Assembly: GCF_037975245.1 (NCBI RefSeq)
Contig: NC_092579.1
Coordinates: forward strand, 25,279,166 to 25,343,165
From: Apostichopus japonicus
Taxonomy: Eukaryota; Echinodermata; Holothuroidea; Aspidochirotida; Stichopodidae
Direction of reading: 5' to 3'
Length of the DNA stretch: 64,000 nucleotides
Part shown: in pieces, positions 1 to 11,335 of the stretch
How positions within the stretch are numbered: the stretch's first letter is position 1
Layout: each line of letters begins with the position of its first letter
Program-made: the position numbers and the translations under genes
The notes under the pieces: model-generated
Told to the model about the DNA's origin: nothing
Databases searched by the model: none
The model's input: the letters and a program-made list of their open reading frames with translations, nothing else

Positions 1-687
1 CGATTTTGCTCTCCCTTTCCTCTCTTATTCATTGCTGCAAATGTTTCTGTTGCAGCGATGGAAAGCAAGTGTAAATAAATGACACATATTGATGCCAGAA
101 ATTTGTTCCACATTCGTTTCTATTGTAAATTTTCTATTGTAAATAAATGTTATTGAACTCTGAATTCAAACATGGAAATGTTTTACAAACATTCACCTCA
201 AAATTAGTGGAACAATGCCACGAAGATAAATGTAGAATGAAAAACAACTTGTAGGTAGGGCCTATTGCTTACCGGCTAGATACAGACGTAACGATTAAAA
301 TAAACATGGACAACGTATACTGCACGCAGCGGCGTACACTACACACACATATATACATATAATCCGTATTGTGCCCACGCTTAGGGAATTGTGCCCACAC
401 ATGGAAAAGTATGATTGAAATATATTAGGCTAGTTGTCATAAAAACTGTTCTAAAATTTTACAATTTGGAAGGCATTACACCATGTACAAACGAGAAGGC
501 CCTATGAGGAAAATGCAAGTGAGACAAAAGCCTATATATCATATACTTTCTTATATTCTCTTTCACTCCGACCCCCCCCCCCACCCATTTATTTTTCGAA
601 GGTGTTAACGTTGCTACGGGAGAAGTTTGGGTCTCCAGTTAGGTTCAAACTTGTTATATGCAACTAATATAGGTTAAGTAGAAGGAT
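1..687. other. No gene seen; AT-rich DNA
   Basis: I see no convincing coding exon, RNA gene or intact mobile element here. There is a short (CA)/(TA) stretch near 340-362 and a C-run near 573-583. Confidence 0.5.
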
Positions 688-1192
688 TAAAGTATGCTGT
701 ATTGGCCCATATATGCCAGATATTGAGAAATGGTCACCCCTGGTCCATATTCTTAAACTGTTTATATTACATCGTTGGAGGAAAATTACCTCACTGGACA
801 TTCAGTCATCTTTTGTGTTCATTAAGAATGTCTGAGAACAATTTGGAGAGTGAAGACCTCCAAGGAAAGTGTTTTTTGAAAACTCCTAGCAATTATAGCC
901 AATTGCTTAATTTGTGGCCAATAGGTTATTTCGAAGGCTTAAAGTATGATGTATTGGCCCCATATATGTTACATATTAAAATATGGTCACCTTTGGTTAA
1001 AATTCTTAAACTGTTTTATTACCACCTTGGAGGAAATTTACCTCACTGGGAAATTCAGTCATCTTGTTGTGTGTGTTTATAATGTCAGCGACGATATGGA
1101 GAGTAAACACCTTCAGGAAAGGACTGTTTTGAAAACTTCCAGCAATTATAGCATGCCGTAATTTGGGGCCATTACAGACTACTTTTAAGGAG
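688..1192. repeat. Imperfect tandem duplication, period about 252 bp, two copies
   Basis: Copy 1 (688-939) and copy 2 (940-1192) begin with the same word TAAAGTATG followed by TGTATTGGCCC. They share TCTTAAACTGTTT, TACCTCACTGG, ATTCAGTCATCTT and AGCAATTATAGC in the same order. The small ORFs over the region come from the repeated sequence, keep no frame between copies and resemble no known protein. It could be a piece of a dispersed family or a local duplication. Confidence 0.75.
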
Positions 1193-1623
1193 TACACGTG
1201 TTTGAACTCGAAGCCCCTCACCCCACACTCAATTTCCCCTCCCTAAATCTATTACACCTGATTGACTCTGCGATCAATTTCATTTATAGTTTGATGATAC
1301 CTATACTTACTTTTAATTTAACATATTAATATGTTGATTACATATATCAACTGAAAATTATAGTGGGGGATCATAACGAGGAAGAAACTGTACCCATCAG
1401 CTTAGTTTAAAATTGTGTATGTACGCTTAGGAGAACAAGCTTAGGTTGGTAGTGTATAATACGTACCCGACGTTCATTACCGTTTAGTTTTTACGGGCCT
1501 TTATAGTAGAAATTAATACTACGTGCGACGAAGACTTGAACCAACGCTTATATAGAAATTCTACCCAAGCTTGGTAAAGTATGACAAGTAAATCGCAAGT
1601 CCAACACATATATATATATATAC
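1193..1623. other. No gene seen
   Basis: AT-rich spacer with a short (TA)n run at about 1607-1621, just before the SINE-like element. No supported gene. Confidence 0.5.
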
Positions 1624-1745
1624 CGGTGCTATGACAGAGTGGCGGATAAAGGCGGTGGCATTTGGAAGCAATGCGGGTTTCTCCCACATTTGTGGTGGCT
1701 TAAGCGTCGTGAAAATAACTGCTGATTATTATTATTATTATTTTT
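1624..1745 (+). mobile_element. tRNA-derived SINE-like element
   Basis: The 5' part reads like a degenerate tRNA of Leu/Ser type. There is an A-box-like segment (GACAGAGTGGCGGATAAAGG, 1633-1652), a B-box-like segment about 25 bases further on (CGGGTTTCTCCC, where the norm is GGTTCGAATCC), and then a non-tRNA body ending in a short (ATT)n tail at about 1723-1743. A head with pol III boxes followed by a simple-repeat tail is the known layout of tRNA-derived SINEs. The B box is damaged and no cloverleaf closes cleanly, so this is not a working tRNA gene. Confidence 0.5.
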
Positions 1746-2286
1746 ACATTTAAAAAATGTAGTAGTTTGAAAGATTATTCAACTTGCAAGGTTTATATTA
1801 CTTGAGTATTCACAGATTCCAATCCGCCAGTCAACAAACACAAGTATTCTTCCAATGCTCGCCCCACCCGCTTCTTTTTCACGTCCACTTCACTCATTTT
1901 CAATTCATGGACAGAACTTCATGGTAATTTCTGTTAAAATCTTCCTCAGTTGCATCCTATATGTAAACTGAATGTTCCTTTGTTTGCACAAGTTGAATAT
2001 GTTTTATAACGAGGATAAACTGTGCGCATACTTACAACTATAAATTTTGCCCTCACTTGAGAAAATATGCAAAAATAGGCATATTCACGTGTGGTGTTTG
2101 TAAAATTCACGCACCTATATGCAAATATATAATAGCTAAGATTGTCCTGTGTCCGTTATATAATTCCATTTAAGAAATGCATACCTGAGACACGGAAGTT
2201 TTATCCTGTGAGGGTAATACATTCATGCTTGAGACACATGCAAGTCTTTAATAAACAGAATAGCAAGTCCCAAACAAGTCCCAAAC
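1746..2286. other. No gene seen
   Basis: Spacer without a supported coding region. Short ORFs here have no recognisable composition or splice context. Confidence 0.5.
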
Positions 2287-2352
<66 letters not shown>

Positions 2353-2445
2353 TGGTATTTTTTATATATGTATGTATGTATATATATATATATATAGATA
2401 TATAGATATAGATATATAGATATATAGATATAGATATATAGATAT

Positions 2446-2496
<51 letters not shown>

Positions 2497-2540
2497 GATA
2501 TATATATGTACACATATATATATATATATATATATATATT
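2287..2540. repeat. TA-rich microsatellite with GATATA variants
   Basis: Nearly pure (TA)n, interrupted by TATG, ATAGATATA and GTACACA words, with one non-repetitive piece near 2347-2366. Tyr/Ile-only ORFs on both strands are translations of this simple repeat, not genes. Confidence 0.95.
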
Positions 2541-4492
2541 CCTCCATAACTGGCACTATTAAATACATGCTAACCATTAGAGAAAATCAAACTCCCTACC
2601 AGTATACATAAATTAAATAGTCTCAACTTATTAATATAAAATTAATACATAAACATATAATTGATGTTACAAATTTAATAAAAATAATAAATAAACATAC
2701 ATAAGTGCCTTAATAAAGGCAAAAATAGACCGCCTATATTACAATACGTACACACAGCGAAAGCCATATGCATGTGCCGGATCAAGGTAATGGTTTATTC
2801 TCCAATAGTTATATATATATAAAATGAATTTTCCTGAAAATTATTGCAGCTTCCATACATATTTGAATTTAACTGCCTATTGTTGCTGGACCGTCGATTT
2901 CGGAAATATCAATGTTGGATGCTAACTACGGAGCTACAGAAGCGTAGAAGGGACATTGTACTAACAAATTTATGTACTAGTAGAACGTAATGATAATATA
3001 ATAATTGCAGTTTCTAGTAACTGATATGTGAAAAGGATCGCTTTGCGTTGAAGACTTTTCGAAGACAAGACAAAAAAAAAAAACTATTGCTTGGAGGTTT
3101 CACACTGAGTACATAGCATCGCACAATTTTTGTCACTTGAAATCCAATCGAGTGTTCCCTTTTCTGTTTGCGCCAGGTGAGCTTTCGAGAACCCGCGTTT
3201 AAATGAGCATTTACAATAATTAGGGTACTTTAATTAGACCTCCATTAACACTACATTGGGGACCCGATGCAACCATGTAGTGCACCCCACCCACTCGCCC
3301 CTCCACCTCCTCGTCAGGTTCCCCAATGTGTGGTAAACTTAAACTGTAATGCAAAGAATCGTTCTTTATTTTATTATGAACCTGTTTAATTGCATATGCC
3401 TTTGTTATAGAATGTTAACCGTAAATTTTAATGGAAAGTTAGGTGATCGAGTGAACACATTGACATCTCATGGATACAACATTTGCCCCTATACTGGTCC
3501 AGAACGGTTGTAGAATTCATATTACAGATGATTCATATTTTGGATATTTGTGGATCTCTCCTTCTATCCAACTAATTATGTACCACCTCCGAGTTTAGTC
3601 CTGAGAGTTAAGATAGAAATTAAAATATAATTAGCCGGTTTCTTGGTGATGCCGTTGTTGCGGCTTTAGAAATGGTCGAGTCCAGAATAGCTATTTAGGA
3701 CATTTAATTAAAAACGGGGACAGGGGGTGGGGTGGGGGGACAAGCCTCGGAACTGGGATATCGAACAATCGGTACTCAGTGTCAGGCTTCAAAAACCTCA
3801 GCTAAACTTTGTCGGTCACAGCGGCGCAAATCCATATTTGAGATTTAAGTAATTTCTGCTTAAATATTGTGCGAAACCTTTCCCAACCTCCAACTTCCTA
3901 CCCCCCTGCCCCCTTCCCCCGTTTCAAATGCCCTCTCTTACGATTCCCATTGTCCATTTCCTTCTTCATAGATTAGTCAGAGATAGATTTCAACAGTCCG
4001 TTTATTTGCTCTGCCGATTTCTCTGAATAAGCCGTCAAGTGATATTCGAACAAGTATAGGCCTATATCATGCACGTAAAGCGATGAAACGCACGTTAAAC
4101 GTAGACAAATACCCACCGCAATATATGTACGATACAGAAAAGTATACTGCTTACTATAAATACCATTTCCAGATAAGCAAGAGAAATTTCCGGTCACATC
4201 ACAATGATAAAGTTTACTGCCTGTCACTTTGCAGTTCACTGGTTGGCAACTCCAGTTGGTTAGTAACAATTACGTATTCAGTAGTTAATTACGTCACAGC
4301 CTGGGCTTACTAGAAAGCGGGGAATTTGAAATCAGGAAAAGGCGGTATTAGTAGCAACACGTTGGTTTGATTCACACCGCACTTGATCCTCAATCGAGTT
4401 GTACATTGCAAAGAGCATTCAAAATGGATGATTCCGGCTTCCATGGTTTATTGCAGAAGTAACAGAAAACTCCGCGGAAGCAAGGTTGCCAG
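2541..4492. other. No gene seen
   Basis: About 2 kb without a supported gene. It contains a poly-A run near 3069-3081, a G-rich run near 3721-3741 and pyrimidine-rich stretches near 3890-3960. ORFs of 76 and 98 codons on opposite strands at 3973-4313 overlap each other and resemble nothing I know. Confidence 0.5.
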
Positions 4493-5187
4493 TTTAAGGT
4501 TAAGGTTAAGGTAGTAAAACTTGGTATAGCGCACATTACTGTAAAAAAACACTCAATGGCGCTGAACAACAAAACAATTATAAAAACGATTTCTTAAATA
4601 AATGAGTCTTTAAAGCAGCTTTAAAAGTTCTGATGGTCTTCGAATTTCTTGTGTCGACGGGGAGAGCGTTCCAAAGTCTAGGGCCAGCGACGCTGAAAGA
4701 GCGGGCTGCGAAACAATTTCGGCGTGTGAAAGGAACCTTAAGAAGGATGCCCTTTGACGAGCGTGTTGAACGACCAGGTGTCTTAATTTCCAGCAACTCG
4801 GACAGATAAGCTGGTGCTGAATTATGTATACACTTATAAACGAGGAGGAGGATCTTGTACTCGAATAATTTTAGCCGTGTAATTTTGGATCCTTTGTAGG
4901 GGATGAAGTGTGGAGGCCGGGAGGTTGATAAAAAGACCATTGCAATAGTCCATATGAGAGAAAATCATGGCATTTGCAATTTTGAGACATGTCGACTTGT
5001 CCAAATATTTCCGGATCTTCTTCAGATTAAACATGGCGAGGGCTGATGCACGAGCTTTCATGGAAATATGATGTTTGAGATTGAGGGTTTCATCCAAGTA
5101 AACACCTAGTAGCTTCACACTATGGGTACGACGGACGGGAGTTTCCCCAATGGATAAAACGTTTATACACCTATTAAGGACTTTCAA
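4493..5187 (-). pseudogene. 5'-truncated CR1/L2/Jockey-type LINE, 3' end of ORF2
   Basis: Two minus-strand frames (5187-4834, then 4940-4578) give the end of a non-LTR reverse transcriptase. The first holds the thumb-region signature LLGVYLDETL, KKIRKYLD, SHMDYCNGL and LQRIQN. The second holds the conserved C-terminus with YKCIHNSAPAYLSEL and GPRLWNALP and ends FKKSFL before a TAA at 4578-4580. A frameshift, and apparently a small deletion, near 4900-4940 separates the frames. Everything upstream (endonuclease, fingers, palm) is missing, as expected for 5' truncation during target-primed reverse transcription. Downstream on the minus strand comes a short 3' UTR and then about three CCTTAA repeats (about 4495-4512), the kind of terminal short repeat CR1/L2 LINEs carry. 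The element is inactive. Its 5' edge lies directly against the gene remnant at 5188. Confidence 0.85.
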
Positions 5188-6224
5188 TTCGATCCGTCGC
5201 TAGTTTTTAATGATATTCCGCAGGAAAATGTCATACGTGTATTGGAAAAAGAAAACACAAACCATTTAGAAGCAAGGACAGTTGGAGCTACCGCGGCAGT
5301 ATGCACATGTTGTGACTTAAAGAAAGCTTGGTGCAAACATTTGAAGGGAGAAATAAAGGCACTCAGAGCACTACTGACTGAGAAGGAACAACTTCTTTCG
5401 AAAAAAAAAACGAAAACGAAGTTCTCTGTGCCACTGGATTGTTCGGTACGTAACACTAGGCCAAGACTTATTAATGTAATTTTACGAGCACTAAAAGTTG
5501 CCGTTATTTAAACCCTAGACCTGTACAGGCATTCGTTCCTTTAAATACGATAAATTAAAAGAGTTAAAATATGACAGTGAAAGAAATAATACAATAATCT
5601 CCTTTTAGATATCTGTAAAATGTTTCATGCACAATTTGCCAGGGTAAACTGTTATTGATACGTTAACGTTCTAGCCTTGTGATGGTGAACGTCACCCGAC
5701 CACGTACCCCCTACCTCCTCCCCAACCCAAAAACAAATCTTCTTTTGAAAACCGTTGAAACATAGGCCTACTGCAAGTTAAAGCTTCTGACAAAAGTTGC
5801 TATTTTTGAGATAATGACAGTTGGAGCTAGTACATTTTCCAACAAAAGTGAACTATGCCAACTGATCTTTATATATGTCTAATTCATACTTATTCTTGTG
5901 TCTTTGTTTACAGAAACTTCAGTGTAGATTGAGCGCAATGAAGAAGATAGACTGGTCAGAGGAGAGAACAGACAGACTGAGTACAGTGATGTCAACTGAT
6001 TATGTCATCCGAGGAATCTGACATGGAGAGCGAACGAGCTAGGGTACCGTAGTGCAGGAGTTCACCTGGGAGTCGGAAAGACTGAACAAAATGAGGCTGG
6101 ACTCATTCTATAAGGACGCTCTCCTTAGCGAAAATTCCAGAAAAAAAGAATACCCACTGTTAGGAAAGGAGACGCATCTTTAAAATGCATACCGACTGAC
6201 GCCCCAACTTGGGCTGTTAATTAG
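5188..6224 (+). pseudogene. Decayed two-exon gene remnant of an uncharacterised invertebrate multicopy family
   Basis: Exon 1 (to 5445) encodes a stretch with NDIPQENVIRVLEKEN, a CTCC-x6-C cluster and a heptad-like helix (LKGEIKALRALLTEKEQLL). It ends at a strong donor (TCG|GTACGT, 5446). Exon 2 starts after TTTACAG at 5914 in the same phase and reads KLQCRLSAMKKIDWSEE. The frame then breaks twice or more: a second frame gives MSSEESDMESE, a third gives EFTWESERLNKMRLD, and a further shift gives PTDAPTWAVN before TAG at 6222. The order acidic SSEES block, F/L-x-W-x-S, LD, P-x-x-AP-x-WAV matches, from memory, the C-terminal domain of abundant uncharacterised proteins in cnidarians, echinoderms and amphioxus. 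I do not know their function. The LINE abuts exon 1 and may have truncated it. Confidence 0.5.
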
Positions 6225-8539
6225 GCTGAACAATAATTCCTCCAAATGGTGAAAATGGTCATTGTTTGATGTGCCAGATTAAGCTTGTGGGAGGCCCGTG
6301 GCAAACATTTTATTGGAGCTCCCATAGAGATACATTGGTACCGGATAACGCCGGATGTACAGCTCACAAAATACATCTATTTGCCCACGGTGGTTATGAT
6401 ACGTAGATTAAAACATCACATAAAAACAGTCATTGATCAAAAGTGTAAGGACTGCATATCGAAGTCCATTTGTACCTTATACAACGTAGAATAATGTAAC
6501 GTTTTAACAATAATTCTTTGAAATTTTTACCCAACGTCTAAACTCGTGCCCCTGTTGCACGTGGATAATCCTGTCCTGAGCGTTTGTTGATTAATGAGGC
6601 ACCAGGACCAAACAGCAAACGCTGTTGTTTCGGATACAAACAAGTTGCAGTGGATGATTTTGTATAATAAAGAAGAGTTTTCTCTAATTTAACATTTGGT
6701 TGGTGTAATTATATACCTTTAAAACGAAATCCTGTCTGAGATAAATGCAACAAGGAAGAAAGAATATGTCCATAATAATAGATGTCAGATTAATTATTAT
6801 TTTCTTGTAAGTCTTTTGCTGTTAATGGAAGCCTTTTGTTAAATTTCCCTTCACAACTAATATATTCCATCAAGGGATTAAATGTAAATTCAGTTATCCT
6901 TAAAATATTTTCAGGAAACAAAAGCCAAGAAAAAAGCATGATTCTATTAATTGTTAATGAATCATTTCGTAAATTATATTTTAAAATAAGACAAAGAGCA
7001 TATGCCTAATAACTTGTCATCGAAATGTTGTTGTACTTGTACGTTTGTCTTTCATTATTCATGCATGGTTAATTCCAGATTTTCAGGGTAAAGAATTTAG
7101 AGATCTTGTTTGGGCTATAATTGAATTTTATATCAAAATATATGTTAATTAAAATAAAAATTAAAGCAGCAACAAAATATTAAGCGTGCTACGAAATGAG
7201 GCAGGAAATGGTGTTCTGTGTCAAGTTTGTTCCACATAAAAGAGGCTGGTACCGTTTCCGGGCCTGGGTGGGGGGGGGGGGTCGAGGGGCCGATAACCAT
7301 GAATGGAAGAAGTGCCGAGGCGTTTATATGATCTGAGGATAAGCACACCAAATTTTAAACATAATTTTTTTTGTTCAATTTAACTGCTGATATGTTAAGT
7401 TACTTCAAGTGGGTAGCTGGTTTTCAGAGGTTTTGATTTGCAAACTAGTAACTAAATATAGAAACATTCCATATTTACTTGGTTTTTCATTCTTTCACCT
7501 GGCATTAAAATCGTTGCATGTGTATATAATTGCCACAATGTAAGTAAAGTAATATTTGGGCATCAAAATACATTCTCCAGACAATTATGCATGTTTTGAA
7601 ATTTAGAAAGGAAAATGGCTTCTCGAGGTATAAACTTTGTATTCAAAAAGCTAAATATTGTATAGCAATGTTGAGTTGCATTTAGATGTATTTACACATA
7701 AGAAGTGGTCTGCGTTTATTTACATAATTTTTGTATGAGTGTAAAAATAAAAACTAACGCTTACGATGTGATGTTAGGTGCAAATATATAATAAAAAGTA
7801 GAAAATCAAACGAGTGCGATTATATGTTTATTATTTTCAATTTTCTTTCAATCAAATTTAATATTTGATAGAGGTGGTCCGTGTATTTCTCAGCCTAATC
7901 AAGCTGATTAAGACTCCCTAAACGTGGCGAATAAGCCCAGCCTGTATTGGTCGTAAGTAATATGTTTACGATGACCACATTTCTCCGTATATATTGGTGT
8001 AATCATGGCGTTTACGATGATCCATGCGAGAAGTTGAATGCTGGATTCAAACGTAAACTCTAGATTAACGGTCATGTTTAAGGTAGCGAATCTGTATTTG
8101 TGACCGGAAACGTAAAGATTACTCTTCCCTGAAACCGCATGATTAAGTAAGCTTCCACTGTATTTGGATGACACTTGGCATTTACGGTCACCCCGTACTC
8201 GGTAAATAAGTCATCGCAAAGGCGGAAAACTCACACGTTTAAGGTGGGTCGTAAGCTAACCTTAATCACTTTGTTTCAGGAATGGAAACGTAACGGAAAC
8301 AGGCATGGAACGCGGAATTTACGTAGCAATTACAGACCGAAAACAGTGATTTAAACGTGTGTTTTTTCCCCGTGGTTAATATAAACCATATATAGTATAT
8401 ATATATATATTCATTAGTGAGAGAGGAAATATGGAAACGTCAAAAATGGAGTTCTCAGTGTAAGGGGTAGGGTGAGGCGTACGCCCCTCCAAAATCCTAG
8501 ATCCGTCACTGGCTACCCTAGGATTCAGCGCTGTAATTA
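6225..8539. other. No gene seen
   Basis: About 2.3 kb with no supported gene. It contains an 11-12 bp G-run at about 7270-7281, a T-run near 7364-7372, a (TA)n run at 8398-8410, and near 8466-8515 a GGGG/CGCCCCTCC...CCGTCACTGG segment that looks like the worn end of a dispersed repeat. Confidence 0.5.
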
Positions 8540-8712
8540 TGTCACTGTTCCTCTTTCGCTTCCCGTTGTCTTGGCATTTTTCTTCTACTCTCTCCTTTTC
8601 TCCTTTTTCTTGCTTTCTTCTTTTTCTCTTCCCTTCCTTCCTCTCCTTCCTCCTCTTCCCCCCTCTTTTTTCCCATATTTCTTCTTTTTTTTCTCTCCTT
8701 TCTTTCTTACCC
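8540..8712. repeat. Pyrimidine-rich low-complexity tract
   Basis: Almost only C and T on the plus strand (TTCTCC, CTTCC and CTCTTCC words). The Phe/Leu/Ser/Pro ORFs on the plus strand and the Lys/Glu/Arg ORF on the minus strand are translations of this composition. Confidence 0.85.
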
Positions 8713-9485
8713 GGGGGCCCCCCCTGGATACGCGCCTGATACTGTTCCTAGGAATCAATCTTTTCTGAATGTTTATATGGAGTAAGAAAGCCAATAATGG
8801 CTGGTAGAGTCAGTTGTGCCATGTAAACTTGATCCATAATTAATCAGATTGTGAAAGTCGGTGAACAGCTGTACTGTGCATCGGCTAGGGATGGTGCAGG
8901 TGTAAATTGTTCTGTCAATTAAGAGGTCATCACTCCTGCATCTCTCAGAAACCTCAAAAATAGGTCTTGCCTGGACACATTGTATAGCACTTGTCTATGT
9001 GTTCTCAATATACTGTAGGAAACACTCCCTGTTTAATTTCCCGTATGAGCAGTACTCTATGACTCACAGACCAGAGTGAGCAGTTTCATGCATCCATGAT
9101 ACGTGCCTGTCTGTTCTCTTGAGAATTGGGGATAAATGCATTCATTTATACCCTTATACAGTGTTTACATAGTTCATAGGCCTACTCATTCTTACCCTGG
9201 TCAGCAGTAAAATTTAGTCATAAAAACCTTTAAGAAATGCTTCAAACATGACATGTATCTGACATTTGTAAGATTGCAAATTTGGATGTTCTATTAAGTC
9301 AATCCCACTCCCCCTCACCTCACTACACTGGATGTTCTTTCAAAAGGCTAGTTTGTCATGAATATCCTGCTTACACTTAGATCCCCACTGTGTGATCATG
9401 CCGTTGGATTTAAGTATAAAGTGTCATGTGACCAATACAGCTGTCTTGCCATATGTATAAAACTATGTCACATAATTTGTGTAAA
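8713..9485. other. No gene seen
   Basis: Spacer between the pyrimidine tract and the first MITE. No supported coding exon or RNA gene. Confidence 0.5.
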
Positions 9486-9902
9486 GGTCCCAGCAGTGGC
9501 GGAGCTAGGGGTATTGATCAGGGGGGGCGGGCAAGAATGGTCTGTAGGGGCACTTTCGAGACTTTCTAAGCGGAGCGCCACCACAGGTTGGCGCGGAGCG
9601 TACAGAAATTTTTTGAGTAAAGGTACTCCCTACTTCGCCGGAAATAACCCTTTCCGGGCCTTGCTTATTTGCAGATAAATGAAAAATAAATAGGTGTCAT
9701 CCCCATTTTGTCAGAAAATTACACCAACAAAATGTGACAAATGTCAATAAGTATTTGAGAGCGCAATAAAAAAGTCAGTAATCGTGAATAAGTAAAAAGT
9801 TTTAAAAGCTGAAAAGGGCGCCAGCAGACTATTTGAGTCCATCAGGGGGAGGGGGGGCATCCGCCCCTCTGACTGTATGGACGCTCTGCCACTGGGTCCC
9901 AG
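9486..9902 (+). mobile_element. hAT-type MITE, copy 1, with perfect 8-bp target duplication
   Basis: The element runs 9494-9894 (401 bp). Its ends are imperfect terminal inverted repeats, CAGTGGCGGAGC at the left and GCTCTGCCACTG at the right. The 8 bases on either side, 9486-9493 and 9895-9902, are both GGTCCCAG. An 8-bp duplication with CAG-starting ends is the hallmark of the hAT superfamily. There is no transposase, so it depended on one supplied elsewhere. Internal landmarks shared with the other copies are AAGCGGAGCGCCACCA, GGTTGGCGCGGAGCGTAC, CACCAACAAAATGTGA and GAAAAGGGCGCCAG. Confidence 0.9.
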
Positions 9903-10337
9903 TTGATCTGTGGTCATGAATGCACAGCTTTGTTATGGATCTACTACCACTTTGCAGAGCTTATCTTGTATATTTCTCAAACACAAGGTCTTTAAACTTT
10001 TGATGGTTCAGATCTGCGTTTGAACTGCAGAACAAATTTACCATGGAAAAATCTCAGGATCTCCTAGGTTGGACCTGCACTCCTTCAGGGTGTCTTCTGT
10101 AAACAGAGAAATGTTGTTTTTTCATATATTGTAGTTGTATGTTTTGTGTATAGTGGAGGTAATTACCTCAATCTGTGGCCATTTCCTGAATTGTCACAGC
10201 TGAATGTATTGCCAGCGCATTGTGAAAGAAAGTTATGTTTGGGTCTTCCTAATAAAGATTTAGAAGATTGATTTGAAAATTTACATAATTTGGGTTCATT
10301 GGAATTATATCATTGTATGGCAGCCTGCAGCAATCAG
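9903..10337. other. No gene seen
   Basis: Spacer between the MITE and the foldback element. Nothing supported. Confidence 0.5.
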
Positions 10338-11335
10338 GCTATCAAGATGGGTACACGTTGTCAGTCCAACACGTTTTCAGTCCGAAAATAAAATACATGT
10401 GTTTAGTCAGATAAAACAAGTTTTCAGTCCGACACGTTTTCAGTCCGAATAAAAAATCCACGTTCTCAGTCCGAAAAAACGAGTTTTTAGTCCGACACGT
10501 TTTCAGTCCGAAAATAAAATACACGTTTTCAGTGGGAGCTTAAATATATACTGTTCATATAAATAGGTCCATATTATCATATATATATATAAATATATAC
10601 TGTTTATTATATATATATATATACTGTTTATATATATATATATATACTGTTTATTATATATATATATATATATGTATACTGTTCATTATATATATAGGCC
10701 TATATATTGTTATAAATATATTTCGTTGCAATTACGATGGAATCAGATTATAAAATAATCCGACACGGATTAAAATAATCCAGTTTTCTAAAACTTCTGC
10801 TCAATTCAGCAGAAATCAGTAAGTCGCTTTGACTTCACAACCATGCCGACACTCTTCTCCACTGACACTGACTCATAATTGACAAATAAGGAATAAAGTT
10901 TGAGAAAATATGTTGGAATTTTCGATCCCCCTGACGCTAGGTATAAGTGTAAATTGCATTGATGGAATTAGAACCAAATAAACCATGACTATACAGGAAG
11001 CGGATTTAGGAGCAAAGAACGGATTACATATGTTTGTAGAACTGATAGTTGTTAATGGGTCCCAAATCTTTGTTGAGGCGGGTGATGTGAGACTTAATAC
11101 GAAAGATTCAATCGATTTCTTTACTATCAGTTCGTGCTGTCACTTTTATTGGTGATATTATGGCATTAAAACTGCATGCTTTCATTCCCCAACTGAAAAC
11201 GTGTATCTCATTTTCGGACTGAAAACGTATATTTAATTTTCGGACTGAAAACGTGTATTTTATTTTTGGACTTAAAACTTGTCGGACTGAAAACTTGTCG
11301 GACTGAGGGGTGTACCCCATCAGGATATCTCAGAG
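10338..11335. mobile_element. Foldback-type element with subterminal short repeats
   Basis: The left arm (about 10350-10540) is built of repeats of CACGTTTTCAGTCCGA plus AAATAAAATA. The right arm (about 11200-11330) carries the same words reversed (TCGGACTGAAAACGTG, TATTTTATTTTTGGACT). The outermost bases GGGTACAC (left) and GTGTACCCC (right) are also inverted. Between the arms lie a TATACTGTTTAT/TA repeat block and about 500 bp without an ORF. Long inverted arms made of short tandem repeats define foldback transposons. The flanks contain a similar word, ATCAGG[C/A]TATC, on both sides, but on the left it is not flush with the end, so I do not claim a target duplication. Confidence 0.7.
10555..10715. 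repeat. TATACTGTTTAT / (TA)n tandem repeat block inside the foldback element
   Basis: The word TATACTGTT[T/C]AT recurs about five times, separated by 15-30 bases of pure TA dinucleotides. This gives a variable minisatellite that ends near TATAGGCCTATATAT. Confidence 0.8.

Noticed and set aside
1624-1690. A working tRNA gene
   Set aside because: The B box is damaged, no cloverleaf closes, and a non-tRNA body with an (ATT)n tail follows, so a SINE is more likely.
2201-2577. Tyr/Ile-rich ORFs on the minus strand
   Set aside because: They are translations of the (TA)n microsatellite.
4495-4512. Telomere-like repeat
   Set aside because: The word is TTAAGG, not TTAGGG, only about three copies, and it sits at the 3' end of a LINE, where such short repeats are expected.
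8472-8794. Phe/Leu/Pro-rich and Lys/Glu-rich ORFs on opposite strands
   Set aside because: They come from a low-complexity pyrimidine tract and have no domain.
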